A stretch of DNA of 64,000 nt from Aphanothece saxicola GSE-SYN-MK-01-06B (lineage in GTDB: Bacteria > Cyanobacteriota > Cyanobacteriia > PCC-6307 > Cyanobiaceae), in NCBI GenBank assembly GCA_019359745.1, contig JAHHGT010000005.1, positions 284,199 to 348,198 on the forward strand, read 5' to 3'. The notes below the pieces were generated by a model. The model was not told the DNA's origin and did not search any database. It saw only the letters and a program-made list of their open reading frames with translations. This document shows, piece by piece, positions 34,844 to 43,072 of the stretch. Within the stretch, counting starts at the first letter, position 1. The number at the start of each line of letters is the position of its first letter. The position numbers and the translations under genes are program-made.

Positions 34844-35337
34844 TCGCCCCCCTGGGCCGCCGACGCCAGCGAATGGAGGACCATCGCCTGATCCGGCGTC
34901 AGATCGAACCCGAGGGCGCCGGAGTCCGAGGTCACGCTGAGGTGCAGGGGCAGGGCTTCGCTGGGTCGCGGCATCAGGGCATCGAGGTCGAACTGGGCCG
35001 ATCCGACCGGGATGGCCGCCGCTTTCTGCACCAGTTCCTCGCTGCGGTTGGGCAGGCTCCACTCCTGGCCCGAGGAATCGCTCAGCACCAGCTCGTCGTG
35101 GTGATCCAGCACCAGGCCAGGCTCCAGGGCATTGAGGCGGAGCCGCTGGCCAGAGGGGTACTCCGGAAACGGCTGCTCGAAGACCCTGGCATTGAGCCGA
35201 TGGCCCGCCCCATCGGCGAGCGACCAGCTGTCAGCCGCCAGGGCAGGGGCGGCTCTGAACAGCAGAACCAGCAGCAGGGGGAGCACAGCGCCCAGGGAGC
35301 GGCGCAGCAGTCCGGCGAGACGGATGGGTGGCTTCAT
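34834..35337 (-). CDS. Secreted DUF3122-like protein, paralogue 2
   Basis: 167 residues: signal sequence (SLGAVLPLLLVLLFRAAPALA) then SWSLADGAGHRLNARVFEQP, YPSGQRLRLNALEPGL, DHHDELVLSDSSGQ and NRSEELVQ. Close to the copy beside psbA and to the copy at 38007. Its promoter region contains a striking 17-base palindrome. Its position inside the sulfide module suggests a role in that response or simple co-regulation (inference). Confidence 0.72.
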   Translation of the reverse strand: MKPPIRLAGLLRRSLGAVLPLLLVLLFRAAPALAADSWSLADGAGHRLNARVFEQPFPEYPSGQRLRLNALEPGLVLDHHDELVLSDSSGQEWSLPNRSEELVQKAAAIPVGSAQFDLDALMPRPSEALPLHLSVTSDSGALGFDLTPDQAMVLHSLASAAQGGDQA

Positions 35338-35364
35338 GACGCAGGGCCAGAATTTACGCTAAAA

Positions 35365-35381
35365 CACTAACGTAGTTAGTG
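35365..35381. promoter_or_regulatory. 17-bp palindrome before DUF3122-like paralogue 2
   Basis: CACTAAC-GTA-GTTAGTG, perfect seven-base arms, 28 bases upstream of ATG 35337; adjoining sequence on the minus strand reads TTTATGCA. AT-rich perfect dyads are rare in this GC-rich DNA, and the position fits a repressor operator. Confidence 0.5.
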
Positions 35382-35402
35382 CATAAAGGATGCTCTCCTG
35401 CC

Positions 35403-36320
35403 TCAGGCCGGGGCGGCGCAGGGGCAGGGCTGGGTGCGGTTGAAGTTGGCGAAATCGAAACTCTGACCCTGGCCATCCTCCTCCGGCATCATGTCGACGA
35501 AGCCCTGACCGAACAACATCTGGGATGCCGGCACATTGTGATGGGCATAGATCGGCCGCTCCAGGGTTTCGTCAATGCCACTGAATGCCATCACAATCTC
35601 CGCCTGAGCGGCCACCAGGTCTTCGGATGTGCGCCCATGCAGGGGACTGTGTTCATTGATCGGGTGCATCAGCGTCCAGGTGAGCAGAAACAGCGGTGAG
35701 CGATCACGGCTCAGAAGCATCGGGTGGAGGCGTCGCATCCGGTGCCCCTCGGAGGTGCGCTCATCAATGGCAAGAAACGCCTGAACCCTGGCCTCCAGGA
35801 TGGTTTTGCGGCGTTCGTTGGCCAGGCGAAACATCAAGGTGGGCTGCCCGTTGTAGTCGTGAACCGTGGCCACCTCAGAAAACAGGATCCGGGCCGTGGA
35901 ACGGGAGAAGCGACTGAACGCCATCCCCGTCGTCAGGGCGATCACGATCAGTCCCAGCAACGATTCGACGGTGACCACCAGATGGGTGAACAGGCTGCTG
36001 GGATGGAACGCGCCATAGCCGATTGAGCCCAGGGTCTGAACGCTGAAGAAAAAGGCCTCCAGGAAGCTGGTGGCCTCGCCAGCCACCCCGGCAATGCCAT
36101 GGGGGTCGCTCCAGAAGATCAGGGCGAACAGCAGGTTGAGCAGCAGATACCCCGCGGCGATCAACGCGAAGAAGCCCGGCCAGGGCACCGCCAGCATCAG
36201 GTGGTTGGGGTGGCGCCAGTGGCGCAGCCAGTCGGAGGGGTTCACCGCGGTGAAGATGCCCCCATGCTTCTGCAGCCGCAGCGGAGCTGGAGGCATCGAC
36301 GCGACCGGCGAGGTTTCCAC
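35403..36320 (-). CDS. Inward-rectifier (KirBac-type) potassium channel
   Basis: 305 residues. Slide helix and TM1 (WPGFFALIAAGYLLLNLLFALIF), pore helix and selectivity filter (FFFSVQTLGSIGYG, with Ser in place of the usual Thr), TM2 (VVTVESLLGLIVIALTTGMAFSRFS) and a long cytoplasmic immunoglobulin-like Kir domain (TLMFRLANERRKTILEARV). Prokaryotic Kir channels let potassium through and are gated by lipids or pH. Divergent from the SQR gene and sharing its 102-base promoter region. Confidence 0.9.
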   Translation of the reverse strand: METSPVASMPPAPLRLQKHGGIFTAVNPSDWLRHWRHPNHLMLAVPWPGFFALIAAGYLLLNLLFALIFWSDPHGIAGVAGEATSFLEAFFFSVQTLGSIGYGAFHPSSLFTHLVVTVESLLGLIVIALTTGMAFSRFSRSTARILFSEVATVHDYNGQPTLMFRLANERRKTILEARVQAFLAIDERTSEGHRMRRLHPMLLSRDRSPLFLLTWTLMHPINEHSPLHGRTSEDLVAAQAEIVMAFSGIDETLERPIYAHHNVPASQMLFGQGFVDMMPEEDGQGQSFDFANFNRTQPCPCAAPA

Positions 36321-36332
36321 TAATTTTATCTT

Positions 36333-36351
36333 TTTATGCGTTTTGGCGCAT
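36333..36351. promoter_or_regulatory. Candidate operator between Kir and SQR genes
   Basis: TTTATGCG-TTTTGG-CGCAT: inverted repeat ATGCG/CGCAT with a six-base spacer inside an AT-rich tract between the divergent starts at 36320 and 36423. The first eight bases are identical to the site before the persulfide dioxygenase fusion. Confidence 0.45.
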
Positions 36352-36422
36352 TAACTTGTGTGTGGCGGGCGGCGTGTCGGCTGGGGCCCGACCCAGGTTG
36401 GAACGAAGAGCATGGCCGTGGG

Positions 36423-37718
36423 ATGGGCGAATCCGTAGCGAAACACCATCGCCAGCACCGGGTTCTGATCGTGGGCGGTGGCTCTGCCGGGATCACCGTC
36501 GCCGCCCAGCTGCTGCGCGCCCGCCCCGGTCTGGACGTGGCGATCCTGGAGCCCGCCTCCGTTCACGCCTACCAGTCCGGCTGGATCCTGGCCGGCGCCG
36601 GCCTGCTCCCCTACGCCCAGACCCAGCGGCCCGAGGCCGCCGTGATCCCGGTCGGTGCCGTCTGGATCCGGGACAGCGCCGCCCGCTTCGAGCCGGAGGT
36701 CCGCCGGGTGATCACCGCGACCGGCGCCAGCCTCAGCTACGAAGTGCTGGTGGTGGCCACGGGCCTGAAGCTCGACTGGAGCCGCATCCAGGGCCTGCCG
36801 CAGGCCCTCGGCCAGCACGGCGTCGTCAGCACCTACTCCCACCCCCACATCGCCGCCACCTGGAAGGCGATCCGCGACTTCCGCGGTGGAACGGCCCTGT
36901 TCACCCATCCGGCCACACCGATCAAATGCGGCGGCGCCCCCCAGAAGGTGATGTACCTGGCCGACGACATCTTCCAGGCCACCAGCGGGGTGGGCGTGAA
37001 CACGCATCTGATCTTCTGCAGCGCCCAGCCGCAGCTGTACCCGGTGGAGGCCTACAACGCCACCGTGGAGCAGGTGGTGGCGCGCCGGGGGATCGAAACC
37101 CGTCTGCTGCACAACCTTGTCGAGGTGCGCGCCCAGGAGCGGGTGGCCGTGTTCGAGGTGCTGGCCGAGGGCCAGGAACCGCGCCGCGAGGAGATCCCCT
37201 ACGACCTGCTCCATGTGGTGCCCCCGATGGCGGCGCCGGACGTGATCGCCAGCAGCCCCCTGGCGATCACCGGGCCGGGCGGCTGGGTGGAGGTTGATCG
37301 ATTCACCTGCCAGCACAAGCGCTACGGCGATGTGTTCGCCCTCGGCGACGTGAGTTCGCTGCCCACGGCCAAGAGCCTGGCGGCCGTGCGCGGCCAGGCG
37401 CCGGTGCTGGTGGCCAACCTGCTGGCCCACCTCGATGGAGGCCCACTGCAAGCCCACTACGACGGCTACACCGCCTGCCCCCTGATCACCAGCTTCCACG
37501 ACGTTGTGATGGCGGAATTCGACTACAGCCTCCAGCCGGTGAGCTCGTTCCTGGTGGATCCCACCAAGGAGCGCTGGAGCATGTTCCTGGTGGAAACGCG
37601 GGTGTTCCCCTGGGTGTACTGGCACCGGGTGCTCAAGGGGCGCCTGCACGAAAGCCGCTTCCTCAAGCCCTTCGGGCCGCTGGTGCGCGCCCTGGGGCTG
37701 GCACGCAATGAGACATGA
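36423..37718 (+). CDS. sqr: Sulfide:quinone oxidoreductase, type II (SQOR-like)
   Basis: 431 residues from ATG 36423. FAD site VLIVGGGSAGITVAAQLL; both redox cysteines are present: Cys169 in TPIKCGGAPQKVMYL and Cys352 in YDGYTACPLITSF, motifs nearly as in mitochondrial SQOR. RYGDVFALGDVSSLPTAKS is the second FAD segment. It oxidises sulfide to a persulfide and reduces quinone at the membrane; the persulfide would feed the dioxygenase-rhodanese fusion. The C-terminal amphipathic part (WVYWHRVLKGRL) fits membrane docking. Confidence 0.92.
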   Translation: MGESVAKHHRQHRVLIVGGGSAGITVAAQLLRARPGLDVAILEPASVHAYQSGWILAGAGLLPYAQTQRPEAAVIPVGAVWIRDSAARFEPEVRRVITATGASLSYEVLVVATGLKLDWSRIQGLPQALGQHGVVSTYSHPHIAATWKAIRDFRGGTALFTHPATPIKCGGAPQKVMYLADDIFQATSGVGVNTHLIFCSAQPQLYPVEAYNATVEQVVARRGIETRLLHNLVEVRAQERVAVFEVLAEGQEPRREEIPYDLLHVVPPMAAPDVIASSPLAITGPGGWVEVDRFTCQHKRYGDVFALGDVSSLPTAKSLAAVRGQAPVLVANLLAHLDGGPLQAHYDGYTACPLITSFHDVVMAEFDYSLQPVSSFLVDPTKERWSMFLVETRVFPWVYWHRVLKGRLHESRFLKPFGPLVRALGLARNET

Positions 37719-38006
37719 GCCAGGCGCCGCGCCCGAGGATGCGCTTCTAGGCCGTCATCCGATGAAATCAGCGATGCACGGCTGCTGCAGCAGGGACTGA
37801 ATCTGCTGCAGACAATAGATCGAGACCGGAGCTATGAGGCCCTTCTTGAGAGGCAGGAGTTGAGACTCACAACGAGCGATGAACGGGCTCTTTTTTCCTA
37901 TCAACACTAATGGAGATGGCAACTGTTCCACATGCTGGATATCCGCCTGCGTTGCTGTGTGAGACCTGATTAGGTTGTAAATGTCCCCACACAACACCAC
38001 ACGACA
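37719..38006. other. Lower-GC intergenic stretch with a possible small minus-strand ORF
   Basis: No gene is certain. On the minus strand a frame from about 37920 to 37755 reads PLVLIGKKSPFIARCESQLL and ends QQPCIADFIG, starting only at a GTG; no family is recognised. Base composition is visibly less GC-rich than on both sides, which may mark a short insertion. The promoter of the DUF3122-like gene at 38007 must lie at its right end. Confidence 0.3.
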
Positions 38007-38546
38007 ATGAAAAGAATCGCCGCTTTCCTCACGTCTATGGTGATGGCGTTCCGGCGTCGTCTGGTCGTCATCGGGCAGGCCTGGACCGCTGCGATCGGAC
38101 TGTTTCTCCTGGCATCGCTCCTGTCGCCACCCGCCGCCTCGGCCGCCGAAACAGCTGGCAACTGGAATCTTGATGATGGCGCTGGCCATCGTCTCGGCGT
38201 CATGCTCTACGAGCGCTCCGACATCAACGCGGCCACGGGTCTGCGTTTACGGCTGAATGCGGAGTCCCCCAGGCTGACTCTGGACCATGCCCGTCCCCTG
38301 CTGCTCAGTGATGGCAGGGATCAGGACTGGAGTCTCGCCAACCTCAGCAAAGAGCTGACGGCCTCTGCCGGCGGTGCCATTCCGGCCACATCCTCCCAGT
38401 TCGACGCCGGCTGCCTCGATCCGACCCCTGCCGACGGCCTGCCCCTGAAGATCACGGTGCCGAGTTCCGCCGGAGATCTGAGCTTTGCCCTCTCCCCGGG
38501 CCAGGTCCAGACCCTCCACTCCCTGACGGACGCCTGCATGAACTGA
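38007..38546 (+). CDS. Secreted DUF3122-like protein, paralogue 3 (divergent)
   Basis: 179 residues: signal sequence (WTAAIGLFLLASLLSPPAASA) then NWNLDDGAGHRLGVMLYERS, ATGLRLRLNAESPRLTLDHA and RPLLLSDG. It is the most diverged of the three copies: the NRSEELV motif is NLSKELT, and the core PRPSEALPL has become PTPADGLPL, with an extra Cys (DAGCLDP). It closes the sulfide module region and is followed by sbcD. Confidence 0.68.
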   Translation: MKRIAAFLTSMVMAFRRRLVVIGQAWTAAIGLFLLASLLSPPAASAAETAGNWNLDDGAGHRLGVMLYERSDINAATGLRLRLNAESPRLTLDHARPLLLSDGRDQDWSLANLSKELTASAGGAIPATSSQFDAGCLDPTPADGLPLKITVPSSAGDLSFALSPGQVQTLHSLTDACMN

Positions 38547-38587
38547 CGACCGCCTGGGAGCTCCGCAGTCCTCGGTACCTTGTTCCG

Positions 38588-39751
38588 ATGCGCGTGCTGC
38601 ACACCTCCGACTGGCACCTGGGCCGCAGCTTCCACGGCGCCTCGCTGCTGGAGGAGCAGGCGGCGGCGATCGAGCGGATCGCCCAACTGGCCCGGGAGCA
38701 TGCCGTCGATGCGGTGCTGATCGCCGGCGACCTCTACGACCGGGCCATCCCGCCGGCCGAAGCCGTGGTCCTGTTCAACCAGGCCCTGGCCATGCTCAGC
38801 GCCGGCGGCACCGCCGTGGTGGCCATCGCGGGCAACCACGATTCCCATGTGCGGGTGTCGGTGTACGACCCGCTGCTCTCGGCCTTCGGGGTCACGGTGC
38901 GGGGCGACGTGGGGCGGGTCCAGGAGCCGGTGCTGGTGACGCCCCGGGACGGGGGTGAGCCGGTGGCGATCTATCCCCTGCCCTACCTGGAGCCGGCGGT
39001 GGTCGGGCCGGCCCTGGCCGGCGAACCGGTGCGCCTGCGCCACGAGGAGGTGACCCGGCTGGCCATCGAGCGCATCCACGCCGATCGGCGCGCACGGTCG
39101 CCCCACCGTTCGGTGCTGGTGGCCCACACCTTCGTGGCCGGCGGCGAAATCTCGGAGTCGGAGCGGCAGCTCACCATCGGCAACGTCGACCGGGTGAGCG
39201 TGGACACCTTCTCAGGCTTCGATTACGTGGCCCTCGGCCACCTGCACGCCTCCCAGCAGCTGGACGGCCCCCGGGTGGCCTACTCGGGCACCCCCCTGGC
39301 CTATTCCTTCTCCGAGGAGAAGCACGTCAAGTCGGTGCGGATCGTGGAGCTGGCCGCCGACGGGACGCCGACGGTGCAGGTGGTGCCCCTGGGGGTGGGC
39401 CGGCGCCTGCGCACCCTGCGGGGACCCATCGACGAGCTCTGCTCAGACCCTGCCCACGCCGCCGCCAGCGAGGCGCGGGTGCGGGCGATCCTCACCGACG
39501 ACACCCTGCCGCTGCAGGCCATGGCCCGCCTGCGGACCCGCTTCCCCCACATCGCCGAGCTGCGCCACGAACCCCCGGAGCTGGCCCACGCCGGCAGCGC
39601 CGAGCGCCACCGCCAGGTGCGCCAGGCCCGTTCGGCGCTGGAGCTGGCCACCGCCTTCTTCGCCGACCAGCAGGGCCAGCCACCCGGCGAGCCGGAGGCC
39701 GAGCTGCTGCGGGCGGCCCTGGCGGCGGCGGAACGGGGAGGGGAGCACTGA
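38588..39751 (+). CDS. sbcD: Exonuclease subunit SbcD
   Basis: 387 residues, Mre11-type nuclease. Metal-binding motifs: HTSDWHLG, IAGDLYDRAIPP, AIAGNHDS, LVAHTF and LGHLH. With SbcC it forms the ATP-dependent nuclease that opens hairpins and protein-blocked DNA ends. Its TGA overlaps the start of sbcC by three bases. Confidence 0.93.
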   Translation: MRVLHTSDWHLGRSFHGASLLEEQAAAIERIAQLAREHAVDAVLIAGDLYDRAIPPAEAVVLFNQALAMLSAGGTAVVAIAGNHDSHVRVSVYDPLLSAFGVTVRGDVGRVQEPVLVTPRDGGEPVAIYPLPYLEPAVVGPALAGEPVRLRHEEVTRLAIERIHADRRARSPHRSVLVAHTFVAGGEISESERQLTIGNVDRVSVDTFSGFDYVALGHLHASQQLDGPRVAYSGTPLAYSFSEEKHVKSVRIVELAADGTPTVQVVPLGVGRRLRTLRGPIDELCSDPAHAAASEARVRAILTDDTLPLQAMARLRTRFPHIAELRHEPPELAHAGSAERHRQVRQARSALELATAFFADQQGQPPGEPEAELLRAALAAAERGGEH

Positions 39752-42700
39752 AGCCGCACCGGCTGGCGATCGAGGCCTTCGGGCCCTACGCCGATCCGGT
39801 GGCGATCGACTTCGACGCCCTGGCTGCCGAGGGGCTGTTCCTGATCCACGGCACCACCGGCGCCGGCAAGACCTTCCTGCTCGATGCCCTCTGCTTTGCC
39901 CTCTACGGCGAGGTGTCCGGCGACCGCAGCGTCAAGGGGCTGCGCTCCGACCACGCCCCCCCCGGCGCCGTGCCCCGGGTGAGCCTGGAGTTCTCCTGCG
40001 GCGACGCCCGCTACCGGGTGGAGCGGGTCCCCGCCCACACGGCCCCCAAGGCCCGCGGCCAGGGCACCACCGAGAAGGCTGCCCAGGCGGTCCTGTTCCG
40101 GCTGGACGCCGGGGCGCCGGAGCAGGCCGTGGCGGCGAAGACCACCGAGGTGACCCGGGAGGTGGAACACCTGGTGGGGCTCAATGCCGCCCAGTTCCGC
40201 CAGGTGATCCTGCTGCCCCAGGGGCGCTTCGCCGAGGTGCTGCGGGCCAAGGCCGAGGAGCGCGAAGCCCTGCTCAAAACGCTCTTCGACACGGTGATCT
40301 ACGAGCGGGCCGGCTGGTGGCTGGAGGACCAGGCCCGCACGGCGCGAAACCTGGCGCTGGAGCAGGCCCGGGAGCAGGCGGTGCTGCGGCGCCGGGCCGC
40401 CGACGCCTGGGCGCCCCACGCGCCCGAGCCGCCGGAGGAGGGGACCGACTCGGCCGAACCACCCGCCGACCAGGCCGGCCTCGAGGCGCTGGTGGAGCGG
40501 ATCGGCGTGGTGGTGCAGGGCACCCAAGACGCCCTGGGGGAGGCCTCCGCCAGCCTGCAGGCGGCCCAGACAAGCCAAGCGGCCCTGGCGGCGCAGGCGG
40601 ACCGCTGGGACCGTCGCGCCGCCGCCACCGCCCGGCTGGGTGAACTGGACGCCAAACGGGAGACAGTGGAGGCGTACCGCCAGAAGCTGGAGCTGGCGGA
40701 GCGGGCCGAACGCCTGCGCTCCAGCCTGGGGGCCGAACAGGGGGCCCGCCAGTCCCTCGCCCTGGTGGAGCGGGGGCTGCAGGAGCAGCTGCGGGCAGCG
40801 AACCAGGCCAGGGCCGGGGCGCGGGCGCTGCCGCCGTCAGTGTTGGGGCTGGATCTGACGGCCCTGCCCTCCGCCGAAGCTCTCGCCGCGGCCGGGGCCG
40901 ACCTGGCCGCCCGGGGGGCGGAGGTGCGGGAGCTGGCCCGCAAGGCCGAAGAAGCCGTCCAGGCCGGGGGGGCCGCGGCCGCCGCCAGCCAGCGGGCCGG
41001 CGACGCCGAGGCCCAACGGGCTACCGCCGTCGCCCAGCAGGAGCGGCTGGCGACGGAGCAGGAGCGGGAGCTGGCCCGGCTTGTCCAGGCCCGCAGCGCC
41101 CGCGACCAGCTCGAAGGCCTGCAGCGGGCCGCCCGGGAGGCCGAAGGCCGTGCCGCGGCCGCCGAAGCCATCGCCCAGGCCCGGGAGCGGCAGAACGGGG
41201 CCGAGGTGGCCAGGAACGGGGCCGATCGCGACGTCAACACGGCGGCCGCCGGCCTCAACGCGCTGCGGCGGCGCCAGATCGAGGGCATGGCCGCCCGGCT
41301 GGCCGGGGGTCTGGCCGACGGCGCCCCGTGCCCGGTCTGCGGCGCCACCGACCACCCGGCACCGGCCCGGCCCTCGGCCGACGCGGTCGATGACGGGGCG
41401 ATCGCCGCCGCCGAACGCACCCTGGCCGCGGCCACCCAGGCGGCGCAGCTGGCGGCTGTGGCCCTGGCCAACGCCCAGGCCGCCCTGGGCACCGTGCTGG
41501 AGAAGGCGGGCGACGGCCCCGATCCGCACGGTGCCCGCCAGGCGGCCAACGCGGCTGCCGTGGCCCACACGGCGGCCCAGGCCCTGGCCGCCGGCCTGCC
41601 GGCGCTGGAGCAGCGGACCGCCGATCGGGAGCAGCAGCGCCAGCAGCTGGCCAAGGCCATCGAGGCCGCCGCCACGGTGATCGCCCTGGAGCGCCGGGCC
41701 GCCGATGAGGCCAGCCAGCGGCAGCGGACCCTGGCGGAGCAGGTGGCGCGGGAGCTGGGGGAGGGGCTGGAGCCCGGCGCGGTGCTGCGGGCCTTCGGGC
41801 CCCTGGAGGCCGCCCTCCAGGCCCTGGTGGCCGGGGCCGGCGCCCACACCCGTGCCACCAGCGCGCTGGAGCAGGCGGCCCGGCGGCTGGGCCAGGAGCT
41901 GGCCGCCTCGCCGTTCGCCACGGCGGCGGATGCCGCAGCGGCCCTGCAGGAGGAGAGCTGGCGCCTGAAGCTGGTCGAGCGGATCGCGGCCTACGAGGCG
42001 GAGGTGATCCAGCAGCGCAACCTGCTGGCGGCCCCCGATCTGGCCGATCTGCCGGCAGCCCGGCCCGACACCACCGCCGCCGGCGAGGCCGTGGCCCGCC
42101 TGGATGGGGCCCGCACCCGGGCGGTGGAACGCCACAGCGAAGCCCGGGGCGCCCAGCGGGAGATCATCCGCCTCGCCGCGGAACACCGGTCCGGAGCCGC
42201 CGATCTGGCGGAGAAGCAGCAGCAGGCCGAGCGCCTCAGTTCCGTGGCCAACCGCTGCCAGGGCAAGGCGGCGCCCTACATCTCCCTGCAGCGCTGGGTG
42301 CTCTCGGCCTACCTCGCCGACATCTGCGGCTACGCCAACCAGCGGCTCGCCCTGATGACCTCCGGCCGCTACCAGCTACAGCTCACCGATGAGGGGGGCC
42401 GCGGCGGCCGAAACGCCGGTCTGGGCTTGAACGTGCTGGATGCCTACACCGGCGAGACACGGGAAGTGAGCAGCCTCTCGGGCGGCGAAACCTTCCAGGC
42501 CTCGCTGGCCCTGGCCCTGGGCGTGGCCGACACGGTGCAGGCCCACGCCGGCGGCTTGCCCCTGGAGGCCCTGTTCATCGACGAGGGCTTCGGCAGCCTC
42601 GACCCCGACAACCTGCAGCTGGCCATGGACGAGCTCGACCGCCTGCGGGAGGGGGGCCGCCTGATCGGCCTGATCAGCCACGTCGGCGCCCTGCGCGAAC

Positions 42701-42777
42701 GCATCCGCGGCGGCATCGAGGTGATCGCCGGCGAGCGCGGCTCCAGCCTGCGGGCGGGGGCCACGGCGCTGCCATGA
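39748..42777 (+). CDS. sbcC: Exonuclease subunit SbcC (apparent CTG start)
   Basis: About 1,009 residues, SMC/Rad50-type ATPase. Walker A GTTGAGKTFLLDALCFALYG; Q-loop region RQVILLPQGRFAEVL; long Ala/Glu/Arg coiled coil with a central zinc hook CPVCGATDHPAP; signature LSGGETFQASLALALGV; Walker B ALFIDEGFGSLD. The conserved N-terminus (KPHRLAIEAFGPYADPVAID) lies upstream of the first ATG at 39799 and can only be reached from CTG 39748, which overlaps the sbcD stop (CTGA) and is preceded by GGGGAGGGGAG. Using the ATG would remove the first beta strand. Confidence 0.92.
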   Translation: MKPHRLAIEAFGPYADPVAIDFDALAAEGLFLIHGTTGAGKTFLLDALCFALYGEVSGDRSVKGLRSDHAPPGAVPRVSLEFSCGDARYRVERVPAHTAPKARGQGTTEKAAQAVLFRLDAGAPEQAVAAKTTEVTREVEHLVGLNAAQFRQVILLPQGRFAEVLRAKAEEREALLKTLFDTVIYERAGWWLEDQARTARNLALEQAREQAVLRRRAADAWAPHAPEPPEEGTDSAEPPADQAGLEALVERIGVVVQGTQDALGEASASLQAAQTSQAALAAQADRWDRRAAATARLGELDAKRETVEAYRQKLELAERAERLRSSLGAEQGARQSLALVERGLQEQLRAANQARAGARALPPSVLGLDLTALPSAEALAAAGADLAARGAEVRELARKAEEAVQAGGAAAAASQRAGDAEAQRATAVAQQERLATEQERELARLVQARSARDQLEGLQRAAREAEGRAAAAEAIAQARERQNGAEVARNGADRDVNTAAAGLNALRRRQIEGMAARLAGGLADGAPCPVCGATDHPAPARPSADAVDDGAIAAAERTLAAATQAAQLAAVALANAQAALGTVLEKAGDGPDPHGARQAANAAAVAHTAAQALAAGLPALEQRTADREQQRQQLAKAIEAAATVIALERRAADEASQRQRTLAEQVARELGEGLEPGAVLRAFGPLEAALQALVAGAGAHTRATSALEQAARRLGQELAASPFATAADAAAALQEESWRLKLVERIAAYEAEVIQQRNLLAAPDLADLPAARPDTTAAGEAVARLDGARTRAVERHSEARGAQREIIRLAAEHRSGAADLAEKQQQAERLSSVANRCQGKAAPYISLQRWVLSAYLADICGYANQRLALMTSGRYQLQLTDEGGRGGRNAGLGLNVLDAYTGETREVSSLSGGETFQASLALALGVADTVQAHAGGLPLEALFIDEGFGSLDPDNLQLAMDELDRLREGGRLIGLISHVGALRERIRGGIEVIAGERGSSLRAGATALP

Positions 42778-43072
42778 CCCATGGCGCCTTCGCGGCTGAA
42801 AGCCACCACAGGCAAGTTGTGACGGCGCTGCCGCAACGCCCACTGCCGCGCCTGGGGGCATTGGAGAAAAGGGATCTCAACCCCCATTCTCACGACCGCC
42901 AGCCGGCGGCACTGGGGAACCACCGTCACCCCTCGGTGATGGAATTCCTCCTGCAGGCGTTTCGCAACCTCCCGGTGTGGAAGCACATCAAGATCACCGG
43001 CAGCCAGTGCGCCAAAGACAACGGATGGCTAATCGCGGTGGTGAAAAGCTTGCTCCAGCCCGTCCGTTTGGA
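42778..43072. other. Intergenic stretch, no supported gene
   Basis: About 295 bases between sbcC and the end of the autotransporter gene. A plus-strand frame (ATG 42941, MEFLLQAFRNLPVWKHI, then KDNGWLIAVVKSLLQP) looks weakly protein-like but has no family, and runs into the autotransporter antisense. No clear terminator was seen. Confidence 0.35.
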
